From: Macrolepiota albuminosa
Taxonomy: Eukaryota; Basidiomycota; Agaricomycetes; Agaricales; Agaricaceae
DNA: 64,000 bases
Direction: 5' to 3'
Assembly: GCA_027475525.1 (NCBI GenBank)
Contig: JAMWFC010000125.1
Span: 205,723-269,722 of the forward strand
Below the pieces are notes generated by a model that worked only from the letters and a program-made list of their open reading frames with translations, did no database searches and had not been told where the DNA came from. A program made the position numbers and the translations under genes. Shown piece after piece: positions 52,811-64,000 of the stretch (position 1 is its first letter; the number at the start of each line of letters is the position of its first letter).

Positions 52811-54310
52811 ATGGCCGAAACGCTAGGTCCTTCATTCTCTCCATCAGGTACAATCGGTGCTCTTGAGATAGGGATGGATATATCTATGTTCTTATTCGGT
52901 GTGGTGACTGTCCAGGTGCACTCATACTACAGGTAAGCTTTGAGATACTGTGGCAGCACCTTGAAGGTTCAACTCTCTCTTAGGAAATTTTCAAATGACC
53001 CCTGGTATTTAAAAGCCTTTGTGAGTTTTCGTTTGCTTGACGAGAGTCGAAATATGGAAGAACCGCTAGGTCATGGTCATATGGTAAGTTTCACGTGTAA
53101 GAAGGGCTCGGCGAGTAATTTAATGTTTTGTCTTTGTCAGGATCTTTGAGCTGTTCCACACCATTACCATGAGTCACGCATTCTACTACGTAAAGTCAGG
53201 GCTTCTCTACGCCATACTTTTTCTCATTTTTGCATGATGCAGGCCTCAGTTATCAAGTATGGGAAACCTGACGGTTTTATTGAACTTCCATTGACAATGA
53301 GATTGGCGATTATTGCATCAGCCATCATCGGACCAGCTGTTCAAGTAAGCATGTCAAGATACTTGCGACAGAACTTTCAATACTTGTCTATAGGCCTTTT
53401 TTGCCAATCGCATCCGTATCATGTCTTCTAAATGGATCACAAATTGCATCGGATGGTCGCTATCCATACTTGGGACGATGTTATCCCTACTTCGCTGCAT
53501 TTCCCTCATTGCTGCGGCTACTGTTCAATGGGGTCCAAGCAACGTGCTACTTCTAAAGAGCAAGTGGAAGTGGCTTGTTGTTACTTCACTTTCGATTTCT
53601 ACTGCAAACGACGTCTTCATTGCAACATCTTTATGTTACTACTTGTGGCGCTGGCGCGACATTCGTATGGCATGGTATGTCACACCATATTCACTCTTTG
53701 CGAATTTATTCTGGCATTTCCGCGCTGAACGAAATATGTAGGTCAAAGTCTGTGATTGACAACCTCATTCTATGGACAATTTGTAAGTACAAGGATTTTT
53801 AGTCAGACAAAATCTCAAAGGTCGTTCACAACTTTTAGGGACTGGACTTTTGACAAGGTACAACTTTTCTTCATATTTTCTTTTCAATCTCTGTCTTCTC
53901 ATCATCGGTTCTTCTAGTTTCGCGACAACAACTTTGTTGATACTGGTATGGACCACCGATTGTCAATACTTCTTGTCATTTAAGATTGTCAAAGTTTATC
54001 GCAAGAAATGATTTTTCTTGGGTGGCGATTCATTTGATAATTTCTCGCTGTTTGTTTTTTTTTTTGAAACAAAATTGTAATCGATCTAACCTCATCATAC
54101 CTCATCATTGAAACAGTGTTCTCCAATTCACTGATGTCATCGTACGTACTTCTTTCTGTTTCTCATCAACCGAGTTTTGATCCCATGAATAGACTGCACG
54201 CTCGAGATGAATTCCGCACCACCAGTCAGAAATTCAATGGTGTCAATGAGTTACAATATGTTTCACAGAGAACGGCGCGTGGATACTCTTACTTTCTACT
54301 GTGTCATTAG
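52811..54310 (+). CDS. DUF6534-type multi-pass membrane protein
   Basis: Start ATG 52811: MAETLGPSFSPSGTIGALEI then GMDISMFLFGVVTVQVHSYY, the typical first helix. Successive exons encode DPWYLKAFV, RIFELFHTITMSHAFYYV, VIKYGKPDGFIELPLTMRL with IIASAIIGPAVQ, ANRIRIMSSKWITNCIGWSL with SILGTMLSLLRCISLIAAAT, SLSISTANDVFIATSLCYYL with WRWRDIRMAW, then SVIDNLILWTI, TTTLLILVWTTDCQYF, and finally VFSNSLMSSLHARDEF. Introns are 45-120 nt with GTAAGT/GTATGT donors. The family is large in Agaricomycetes, about 300-350 residues with seven helices, and has no established function. The final exons, around the last helix (53960-54120), fit less well, so an error or damage there is possible. Confidence 0.8.
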
Positions 54311-55254
54311 CTCATAGGGTCCAATAACAGACCACCACTAACATTGCCTTCAACACTGACCAATCTAGTCCTGGTGCTAAGCCTGAGAAGTCTTTGAGGG
54401 GATGACGAAAAAACTGTAAGAACAAATATTGGAGTCTACCATGGTGAGCCGTGAAGGCAAATGTGTCTCAGTCGATATATTAAACATAAGCTTAGGTGTC
54501 TGACAGGCAGGCCAGAGCATCTTGAAATTTCTACTTCCACGTCGTGTACCCATGTCGAGTCTCTGTAGTCTTTTTAATACCGACAAGCACCCCTGGATAA
54601 ACAAGTCCTGATTGAACCCCAGAATGGAGAGATAATTACGAGTCTCACGAAACCCTATAATATTGCATTTATTCGGAATATAATGCATCATGTCAACAGC
54701 ATCAGTTTCAAATGTGTTGCATTTCAGTCCCTATCGCAAAACTGACATGCGTACAGCCTCAGTGATGGTTGTTTCGAAGGCTATCCAGTGGATTCCGTCA
54801 AATTTTCTATCTGTTGGTATCAGGAATAGTGTCAGAATTGACATGTTTTAAATCTAAGGAAAAATCCTCGGTGCTCTCCACTGAGTGGAGTACAAGCAAC
54901 AACTTGTTGTAGATAGTACGTCGTCAATAGATAGATGACTACATTCAATCTATATATCTGTGGTTCATATTGACGAACTCGTTTTTGTCGCAGATAGCCG
55001 ACTTCAGAGAGGATGATACGTCAGTGATATAAGGTAAGGGGAAAGAACATAGAATATATACACCACCCTTTATCGTGAAGCACAGCATGGGGGACGAGCG
55101 CAATAGCATAAGAGAATCACACCTCACAACTAGTAATGGGGCAGGAATGGAGCCGCTGCTACACGCTTTCGATATATTACATGGCAATTTATGCTTTCGT
55201 GACACGGAACATGCAAGGTCGGCCTCTGGTCACCTGGACCTTGGCATCAGTAAT
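54311..55254. other. Intergenic, nothing recognised
   Basis: Spacer between the DUF6534 gene and convergent NAA10. Open frames on the minus strand (for example 54377-54691) show no motifs. Confidence 0.4.
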
Positions 55255-56094
55255 CTAGACGTATTTCAAATATAGCCGCATCGACAGGGCATCCTCCCCG
55301 TCTCCATCTACACCATATCCATACCCATCAGCTCATCACGAACGGGAGAGACGGAAAATGTAAACTCACAATATTTCTTCTCAACTTTCGCAACTTCAAA
55401 GCCGAGCGTGTCTCTATACAACCCAATCGCAGCCTTGTTGCTCTTCCTCACATGCAACGACACATACTCGGCCTTATAAATATCCTTCATAGATTCCTCT
55501 ATTCGCCGTGACAATTAGCGTATTCCTCTAGGCGGAATCACGGCGTACGAGAGAGTATCATCAACTTCTTTGCTAGCCCCAATCTGCGATACGATCTGAG
55601 CACTGAAATCGAGTTAACGTGCCCATGAACTGGCTGTGGTTCTTTTGCATCTTCATTCCGTTCTTCTCTGTAGCCAACCGACCGATTAGTCCCGCGTAAA
55701 AAGGTAGAGTTGTGAGAAAAGAAAACATACATCTTCGCCAGCACATACCCTACGATTCTCCCCTTGTGATCCTCCGCGACGTACGAGATTTGCGGCCATG
55801 TCATAGCATGGTATAACCCTATAATAAAGGTTCAAGTGATCATTCAAGGTTCAGCGCTGGATTTTCCATGAAGAAGGCGCACAAAACTTCATCGCGTAGT
55901 TTTCGGGCAGATTCTGCAGGTTCGCAGCCTGCATACCCATTATATCATCCACCTACGTCGGTCAGCATGAGATACAGTCCGTCACTGTAAACACTCAAGA
56001 ATCCATACCACTAAAATTGCAGATCTCAGTATAGAGTTCTGGAGACCAAAGTTATCAGGAGCACGAACCGTACCCTCGCTAGTCGAATGTTCAT
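55255..56094 (-). CDS. NAA10: N-terminal acetyltransferase A catalytic subunit
   Basis: Six exons (56094-56074, 55952-55883, 55818-55731, 55667-55549, 55498-55370, 55331-55255) sum to 504 nt, a 167-residue protein. The start [19 protein letters not shown] matches the family N-terminus. Next come [20 protein letters not shown] and [18 protein letters not shown]. The acetyl-CoA loop is [33 protein letters not shown] and [13 protein letters not shown] precede a Gly/Asp-rich end ([14 protein letters not shown]). With NAA15 it acetylates alpha-amino groups of nascent proteins at the ribosome. All splice phases agree; one donor is GTGCGC. The length is normal to slightly short, because the acidic C-terminal tail of some orthologues is absent. 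Copy looks functional. Confidence 0.92.
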
Positions 56095-57222
56095 TTTGGT
56101 TGGGAAAGCAAGTGTCACCGAACCCAAATGGAAATGTATTTCATTAGGTAATCGATCAAATCCTTCTATACAAACACCACACAAATCGGCCGATGGTTGT
56201 TGACTCTGACCATACTTTTTGAGATTGAGTTTCCGTCCAAGTGGCGGAATCTCGGCACATGTTCCCAAAATGGGCTGAGTTCGTAATAACGGTGCTTTAC
56301 TTTTGAAATATGCCGACAGGAACCACTTTTCTGATTCTATTGCTCAATTGCTCTGCATCTCATTCGAACGAGCGATACAAACAACAGAAAACCGAGATTC
56401 AATAATTTATACTAATTCATTGGCGTAATCGTGGGTTTACTGTCCGGAAGACAACAAATCCAAGTGTATCTCATGACGCCTTCCGAAAAGTATGTCCCAT
56501 TATTAAACCCCTTTGATCCGCAGTCGCGCAAACCATATCTTTCATTGCACATTCCACGCCGGAATACAGTTTTTGACATATTCATCATGTCTTACATCTT
56601 ACGTCTCCAGATCACTGCGGCATGATCCAGGTACTGGCAGCTTGAGAACGAGATGATTGGCCGGTAAGACAGCCTCTTTCTATATTTCGTTGTGTGTTTT
56701 TCGCATCAAATTTGGTCATCGAGATTCTATGCCTTGATTCGCAGAGAGAAAGAAAACACGACTAGTGCCTGTTTTCCTATATAAAATGAGTGTAGGAGGT
56801 CTGTCTGAGAACATACGCCATCTTAACTTTCAACCAACAAGGAATATCCTTACTGATATTGTCCACTACTACACGAACCGACTCAATCAGGCCAGGCCAC
56901 CATGAGGTTTATTCATAAGGTGGTCATTTATTCCATACTTGGCTATTCTAGCAAACTAATGATCCACCAACCTCAAACAACAGAGAAAAGAGACATACAA
57001 ATCGCCCATCTGGCGCCATGCACTGCTCAACTACCAGAATCATCCCAGTCACTATAAATGTCCAAGAATAAAATCAGGATCCTCGTTTGCAGTCCGTCAG
57101 GTATATACACACCCTCAGTCTCAAGACAGGAAAAGTACTGAACATTTCCAGATAGTCGATCCACAAAAGGTGAGCTATTCTATTTTCTTTACGTGAAGTG
57201 AAGTCCTCAGACATTTACTCCA
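56095..57222. other. Intergenic region upstream of ODC and NAA10
   Basis: The two genes are divergent, so both promoters should lie here. A TATATAAA occurs at about 56779. No coding sequence or repeat is recognised. Confidence 0.45.
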
Positions 57223-58860
57223 ATGTCAACTCTGAAGACAACAAATACAACGTTGTCATCTTCTGATTTTCACCTTATTCTCTCGTACATGGCGATCACC
57301 ACTGGTACTGCCTCGACAATTTCATCGGTACCATGCTCTATCGACCTATCCCGCTCCGAGCCCCTTCCGCAACACCAAGACAAGGTAGATTTGACTGCTC
57401 CACAGGACCGTGTTGATTCTTTATCTACTCAGGAGACCACCGACATCCTAGCGTACGAAGAATTTACTATCTTCCCTTCACTTCCTCCATTGTACAAAGG
57501 GCATCCTGAAGTTCACATGAGAGCTGGTGTCACGCGGGCGGCCTATCTTGCTGAATCTCATCAGCCAGACGCAGAAAAAGCGTTTCTTGTGGCGGACCTT
57601 GGTGAGGTTTATCGTCAACACCACCGGTGGGTTACATCACTGCCCGAAATCCAACCCTTCTATGGTTCGTGACTATTTCAAGTGTCCGTAACGAAACTTA
57701 TCATCGCTCGCAGCTGTGAAATGTAACCCAGATCCTTATGTCATCCGCCTCCTTGCTGCTTTGGGCGCAGGCTTCGATTGCGCATCCAACGGGGAAATTG
57801 CCAATGTCCTGAACGTGGGCGGTATCGACCCTTCGCGCATAATCTTTGCCAATCCTTGTAAGGCTGTATCATTCATCCGGAATGCATCCAAGATGGGCGT
57901 CGAGACAATGACCTTTGACAATGCAGATGAACTAGACAAGATCGCTCGTGCTCACACCAGCGAAAAACTTGTTATTCGCATCCTGACCGACGATTCAAAG
58001 AGCTCAAGCATGCTAGGCCTTAAATTCGGCGCGCCGTTGGCGATTGTGCCGAAGCTTCTACTAAAAGCACGCGAACTTGGTCTGAATGTCGTAGGCGTCT
58101 CGTTCCATGTTGGGAGTGGATGCTACGATCCATCAGCATATACAGATGCCATAAGGCGTGCTCGTGCAGTTTTTGATATGGGGAAGGAAGCAGGGTTTAC
58201 TTTTAACCTTTTGGACATAGGCGGTGGATTTGAGGACGCCCTTTTCGAAGTAGCCGCCGGGTTTGTGACACAAGCAATTGACCAGTACTTCCCTGATCGT
58301 CATGGTCTGAAAATCATCGCGGAGCCCGGACGATTTTATGTTTCCAAAGCATTCAAGCTCGCTGCAAATATTATTGCTCGCCGGGCACCTCTTGACGACA
58401 TTCCAGGACACGATCATGTATCATCTGATCAACCTAGCATCATGTGTAGGTTCAATTGATATGTTATACAAATTCGTTCCTACTAATATTTTCTTCTTTA
58501 GATTATATCAACGATGGGATTTACGGTGCATTGAACTGTGTAATATTTGACAACAAGACCATCCATCCGTACGTTTTGTCACTCAACGGATCGTTCCACG
58601 TCCCCGCATCAGAACCCCAGATTCTCAGCAGTATATGGGGCCCAACGTGCGATTCTATCGACTGTGTGTCTCCCAGAACTACACTGCCGAGCACACTTAA
58701 AGTTGGAGATTGGCTTGGTTTTGACAACATGGGCGCCTATACGATCTGTGCAGCCAGTCAATTCAACGGGTTTGAAGTCAGTAATGTAATATATACGCTG
58801 GGAGGACCGGAAGCAAACCAAGTATATCAAGCACTTTCCGCTTTTGCAGGAAATTTGTAG
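57223..58860 (+). CDS. SPE1: Ornithine decarboxylase
   Basis: Three exons (57223-57664, 57714-58445, 58502-58860) give 510 residues; a second Met at 57289 would give 488. This PLP enzyme converts ornithine to putrescine, the first step of polyamine synthesis in the cytosol. Visible motifs: FYAVKCNPDP with the PLP lysine, spliced across intron 1; SFHVGSG with the stacking His; LDIGGGFE; EPGRFYV; YYINDGIYGALNC across intron 2; and GPTCDSIDC with the catalytic Cys. The two-domain fold is complete. The first 80 residues are poorly conserved. Spacing to NAA10 suggests a shared divergent promoter region. All key residues are intact. Confidence 0.95.
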
Positions 58861-61203
58861 TGTTTACTGTAGAAATAGCTGTAATTTCTTGTACATTATC
58901 CAAGAAGAACGAGTACTATTAAGACGCATCTGTAGATGTGAACCTAGCTGTATCTGAGGTGTAATCCTTCCTTGCACGTTCAAGCCACAACCACCTTCTG
59001 ACCTTGACTGATCTTTATTTAGCTCTACCTTTCAATAATGGATGTTGCACAACGTCCCGTCAGAAAAACAGGAAGAGAATGCCGAAGGCTACGACCACGA
59101 GTGAGGTGTCTTTGACGACGTGGTTATATTATTGTGTCGATCGAGAGCAAGCGGAATTTGGAAGTCTGCGATGAGGAATGTCCTTACTTCTCTTGTACAT
59201 TTGGTACCTAAATCAAGGAAGACATCCATTTCAAACACCACCATGTTGCCCCGCTCCGACTTGAAGAGTCTGGGTTTAACGGCAACTTCAAATGTTGGAA
59301 CCAGTCAATCCGATCAACAATCTAAAACGAGTCGGAGCTAATTACTTTGATAAGTTGTATGGTGGGCAAGGACATGAGAAGGAAAGTTACTCATCTTTGT
59401 AAAGCAATCACGATGCTCTGTGCTACTTTGTCAGTGAGCATAGGATATTACAATATGTGAACTCTTTATTTTTGTCTAGGCATTCAGGAATACTCCAATC
59501 ATACCAGATACATGATTGTAAAATAGCATACCACTCTCCGCGAGGCATTTCCTCGATCGGCTCATGTGAGAAGGATTTCTGAGAGATCCACTGAAAGCAA
59601 ATAAATTACGACTTGATGGCATATATGTCCTAAAACGGCAGCGGCTTAAAAAAGGTCACAAGCGAGAATGTTACGATTCCAAAGAGACGAGAGTGCTTGA
59701 AACAGCAAAGTTGTTTGTTGTGGCAGATGAGTTCCCGAAACAGAAACAGCTACCTTCTTTGAACCAATATCGGCGATAGGAGGAGACCTAGAGCATAGAT
59801 GCAGTATCATCAGTGAAATGCCCGTTAAAATCGTCTTCATTTCCATAGCCTGGTGGGGTCGGATTTTATGCCTAATCGTTCAACATAAATTTTAAGCACG
59901 TCCGAAAATTGAATTGCCCAGAGAAGCTCGTTTGCAATGCTTTCAAAGAGTTCATCGAGAACTCAATAGAGGATAACATCAATACAGATTGGGCACCGAC
60001 GAAGAGAGTGATCAAGTTTCTTTGTTTGCTGGTACTGATAGGATACGTACTTAGGCATGACAGTGACGTCCTTTGTTCTAATGGACAGGCACTTGGTCCA
60101 AGTGGCTCATCGCGTGCCATTCCGGCCGATCTCAGGTCAGACGCTCGCGGACGTGTTCCATTTGTAGGTAAAAACGCTATATAGTAGGTGCAGTCACATG
60201 CCCGTAAAGCCAATAACAACATTTAGGAGAGTCTGGGATGGGATGAATGACGCTGAAATTTTGTAGGCTCAAGCTAGTGATCCATAAGCGCAGCTGTGCA
60301 ATCTGATCGCATCAGAACTGTTACTATTCCGACTAAATGCCATTTTATAATAATGGGGGTGAATTCAAAGTTGAAACGTCATGAGTTCAGAATTTTGTAA
60401 CCCGGGCCGAAAGGACCGTTTTGATATTGGCGATGACTAACCATATCTTCAACATTTTTGCTTTTGACGACTGTCAGATGGGTTTAGGTTGAATTTACCC
60501 AAAAGCATCAAAACTGTGAAGGGTTCTTCCTATCTGGACTATGCGCAAGGGCTCCAAGAAGCGGGTCATTTGTATACGTACATCTTTGGGTTGAATGTGA
60601 TAGCACTGGCTGACACCACCGAGGCATTCTTGCAAACTACAAGTATAGGAGTCGTAAGCTTTCCGTTCAAGTGCCATGACATATTTTAACCGACAATACT
60701 ATAGTGAATGATCTAGGTGCACTACTCTGGAAGGTACAATCTTTTGGAGGATTTATCAGGAAGAGAGAGCAACATGTGCTCGCTTAGCGGCGACGGTGGC
60801 GGTGAGAGTGCGAGAAAAGCACGAAGGACTGCCAGATATCTCGGCCTAATCCAAGATCCGTCAAATGGCAGTGACCCAAAAACAGTCATGTGGGGGTGCT
60901 GTTGGTGTATGCGCTTATTGCGCAGAGGCCTCCGAAAATGCTTCCTACTCCTTTAGAGTCGATCGCGCGTGAGATCTTTTCAACCGCAGACACGGGATCA
61001 CCAGAGTCCTCCATATGGTACAAACCCCCGTAAGCAACCTTAACAACTCATGTTCTGACTGGTCCATAGTACTCTGTCATCAATCGTCAGAATTATCCTT
61101 CCCGCTCGGAGGTTCCTTGCCTTAGAGACTCAAATCAGTCAATGCCTTGGGGAATCAGCTTTAAAAGGCGGTCTTGCTTTCAAGATGAACGTCTTCACCA
61201 AAC
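58861..61203. other. Long intergenic stretch, no gene assigned
   Basis: Only short open frames occur. On the minus strand TSLVVVAFGILFLFF-stop (about 59110-59070) looks like a C-terminal membrane anchor, and MEMKTILTGISLMILHLC (59846) like a signal peptide, but no full gene could be built. The 3' end holds the GH30 promoter. Confidence 0.4.
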
Positions 61204-63673
61204 ATGCGTCGTCTCTTAATCCTTTCCCTATTCCAGATCGTACAACCTATTGTGTCGCAACAAATCTGGGATATTGTGAGCTTTCCCGCGTCTCTCTTTT
61301 TCACAACTCACTCATGACGCATGACGGGACCATAGTGGGAGACGAAGTGGGATCGCACAAGCCTTTTCACTTTACTTAATCTTTCTACCCCGATAAACTT
61401 CGTCACACCTGGCCCGATTGGCGACACGAACATCGTCGTGGATGATTACACCGTTTATCAGTCGATTGCAGGATTTGGAGCTTCGCTGAGTATGTCATTG
61501 ATTACCTGACTTCATGATTGGAATCTTGACTTTGCATACTAGCCGATTCCTCGGCACTTCTCCTCAGTAATTTGAAGGTATAAGCGACATTCGATAATTT
61601 CGTTAGTCCCTTTCTCATCAAATACCGCAGTCAAAGAATGCTGCAAACTACAACGCCCTTCTAAATTACATGTTCAATCCGGCTGATGGCGCGAACACCG
61701 CTGGATTGAACTATATCAGAATACCTATCGGTGCATGTGACTTTTCAGCTGGAGGTAAGCATGAACATGGTAGACCATGCCTAAGTTTACCCGCTCTCTG
61801 TTAGAATATAGTCTCGATGACACCAGTGGTGACACTTCATTTAATAGCTTCAACATTGATCGGGCGCCTTCGTATCTATTCTCTGTGCTCCAGGATATCA
61901 AAGCGATTAATAGTAACATCAAGGCCCACATAGTTCCTTGGTCACCGGTAATTGATATTGTTCAATCATTCCTGTCCGACTTCTAGTCTCATAGGATTTA
62001 ACAGCCTGCATGGATGAAAACTACCGGTACAATGAACGGAGGTACTTTACAGTCACAATATGTTCAGTACTGTAAGCCTATTACTCTCCCCAGTGGTCTC
62101 AATTGACGATTGACAGATCCGACATACCTTCTCAAGGCAGTGCAAGGTTTCCAGTCCAAGGGTATCCCAATATATGCTATTTCAATTCAGGTACGTATGC
62201 CGTGATCCCTCGGCATGTTTCCTTTAATATCTTATCTGAACTTGTAGAACGAGCCAGAGAATAGTAATCCAACCTATCCCACTTCCACATTGACGCCTGC
62301 CGTTGAAGGACAAATCGGCACAGCACTCCGTACTTTGCTAAATAATAACGGGCTGTCAAATGTTAGGGTAATTGGTTACGAGGTTGACTTTTCTTATTCC
62401 AGTAATGCCATGCGTTCAGTTCACACGAATTCTTTACAGCATAATTGGGACAATGCTGGGACTTATCCGATCACGCTTGTAAGTGGAGTTCTATATTTGA
62501 ACTTTGTTTACATTCCTCATTTCGGCACAAGATGCAAGATGCCGGAAGCTCTTTTGCCGGAGCCGCTTTCCATTGCTATGCAGGAACTGTTAGCAACCAA
62601 GATATCTTTCATAGTGCGTATCCAAACAAGGCAAGTGCGAGATGACCCACGTTCCGCTTGATACTGAGTTGTCAAAAGGAAATCTACTTCACAGAGTGTA
62701 CTGGAACGTATGGTTCTGATTGGTGGGCAGACATCAAGGCATGTTCACCAGTAGCCTTCTTTCGGATCAATTCATCTCAAGTTCTATAGTGGTACATGGA
62801 CAACCTGTATGCTCAAAATTTAGTATCATCTCTGAGCCTTCCTTACATACTTCTTTATGGAGATTCATTGGGGCTGTAGAACACAACGCCGAATCGGTGA
62901 AGTCTTTTTTTTTGATTGGTTGACCAATAACCTGACACCAATGTTCCTTACTTCCCTTCCCAGGTCCTCATGTGGAACATCGCTCTAGACAGTAGCGGCA
63001 ATCCAAAGTACCCAGGGACGGATAGTTGTGGTGGTCCAGGGTGCCGGCCTTTGGCCACTATTAACAGCGATGGGAGCTATACCCTCAATCAGGAGTGTAA
63101 GTTGATTTTCAACTCACATCCTTTATTGAGGATATAACCATTCATTCGCAGTCTACGCCATGGCTCATACCTCGAAGGCCATATACCCTAAAGATGACGG
63201 CGGTTCCTATGGGCAACGGATCGCAGTTTCTGTCCAAGGTAACCTGAATTGGGGCTTGCGTGTTGGAGCATTTGTGACAGGTCGTGTATCGTCGAGTGAT
63301 TGGCTCAGATATTCCTTAGTTGTTTTGAATTGTAAGTTATCCTCTCATTATGACCTTGACTTAGGAGAACGTTTCTGTAGGGAATGACAACGCCTCTACG
63401 TCATGGAACCCTCTTCCCGTTAAGGCAACAATCGCATTCAGAGGCGCCCAGGCAAGCTGGACGAAATCTAAATGTATGCCGTGCTTAAGCTTTATCCAGG
63501 CTTCATATACCTTCCCTGTTGGAGTTACAACATTGTGGTGGTTCGCACCTGCCACACGTGCCACATCGGCATTTGTGGACGGCACAACTTTTAGATATAT
63601 GGAAGACTTGCTTGACTTTGATGCTAACACCACGGATCATACGGACACTGCTAATTTTACTTTGGAGTTGTAG
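61204..63673 (+). CDS. Secreted GH30 family beta-glucanase
   Basis: ATG 61204 opens a signal peptide (MRRLLILSLFQIVQPIVSQ). An intron from 61267 leads in phase to WETKWDRTSLFTLLNLS. Next come YQSIAGFGASL-TDSSALLL and GLNYIRIPIGACDFS. PIYAISIQ-NEPENSN has the acid/base Glu in QNEP. EIYFTECTGTYGSDWW has the nucleophile Glu. VEHNAESVLMWNIALD and the C-terminal beta-sandwich YTFPVGVTTLWWFAP follow. GH30 fungal enzymes of this shape hydrolyse beta-1,6-glucan or related linkages outside the cell, in wall remodelling or mycoparasitism. There are about a dozen introns. Three have GC donors (62631, 62739, 63452) where no GT donor keeps the frame. The last 45 residues after WWFAP are longer than usual and may hide another intron. 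Substrate is inferred from family only. Confidence 0.87.
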
Positions 63674-64000
63674 TATCAGAGCATCGTGGTTGGGGCAATA
63701 CACTATCTTTGGATTTTATCTTTTCAATGATATTGAGTGTCAAGGCATATCTTGCTTTCGTAGTATTCGACATCAACCACAGAGATAATCCCAACGTGGG
63801 TATGAATAGCAGGAGCGCGTGAGACCTGATGGTGCAATTCGTTCAACGACAACTCTCATGACCTCCCATCCGTCTTTATGACCTTGATGTAGCAACCCTA
63901 CCAGCCTCGTTTTTCCAAGTAGATAATCCACCCTCTTTACTCCGCTTGCCCTCTCCGCTGTGCAGTTAATAGGAATCGCCTGGCATCTTTCTGTAAATGC
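63674..64000. other. 3' flank of the GH30 gene
   Basis: No gene or repeat is recognised before the window ends. Confidence 0.4.

Noticed and set aside
59070..59290. Tail-anchored small membrane protein on the minus strand
   Set aside because: Only a hydrophobic end and a possible start with introns could be read; no family match, so it is mentioned only in the intergenic entry.
59646..59846. Small secreted protein on the minus strand
   Set aside because: The signal-like N-terminus is followed by no supported exon structure; a chance ORF is as likely.

Overview
The window is a piece of a basidiomycete (Agaricomycetes-like) nuclear genome. Evidence: many short 45-60 nt GT-AG introns, KDZ transposase and chromodomain Ty3/gypsy families typical of mushroom-forming fungi, a DUF6534-type membrane protein, a GH30 beta-glucanase and fungal ornithine decarboxylase. 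The species cannot be named from the sequence.

Layout. 0-2.2 kb: the 5' end of a SulP sulfate permease, cut off mid-protein, and a multi-exon gene of unknown function on the minus strand. 2.2-10.1 kb: old, CpG-poor debris (viroplasmin-like fragments, a broken KDZ transposase, a truncated Tc1/mariner copy) and a GC-rich solo LTR at 10.08-10.88 kb. 11.25-48.10 kb: one Ty3/gypsy element (A) whose two halves lie 30 kb apart because other elements inserted inside it. Layers are A (5-bp TSD GCATT at both outer ends), then C (minus strand, LTRs 17.86-18.82 and 45.79-47.77, TSD CCGT/CCAT), then D (plus strand, 5'-truncated, 18.9-35.36), then E (minus strand, 19.92-31.26, TSD TCACA, LTRs differing at 2 of 233 positions, so the youngest). 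Several solo LTRs, a complete Tc1-type copy (37.06-38.74) and an intron-rich gene of unknown function (35.41-36.65) sit in the same stack. 48.3-51.4 kb: a minus-strand LINE interrupted by a solo LTR, a 100-N scaffold gap, an LTR fragment and a poly(A) retroposon tail. 52.8-63.7 kb: ordinary host genes: DUF6534 membrane protein, NAA10 N-terminal acetyltransferase, ornithine decarboxylase, and a secreted GH30 glucanase.

Three observations stand out. (1) Eleven tandem duplications in unrelated sequences all have a spacing of exactly 77 bp; several break reading frames that are otherwise continuous, and paralogues in the window lack them. This looks like an assembly artefact (uncollapsed k=77 contig overlaps), and gene models here should be corrected for it. 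(2) Element E carries an undamaged 1076-codon third ORF between pol and the 3' LTR, without env-like features. (3) CpG depletion and CGA-to-TGA nonsense codons stratify the elements by age, consistent with methylation-driven decay. Exon models below come from reading splice signals by eye.
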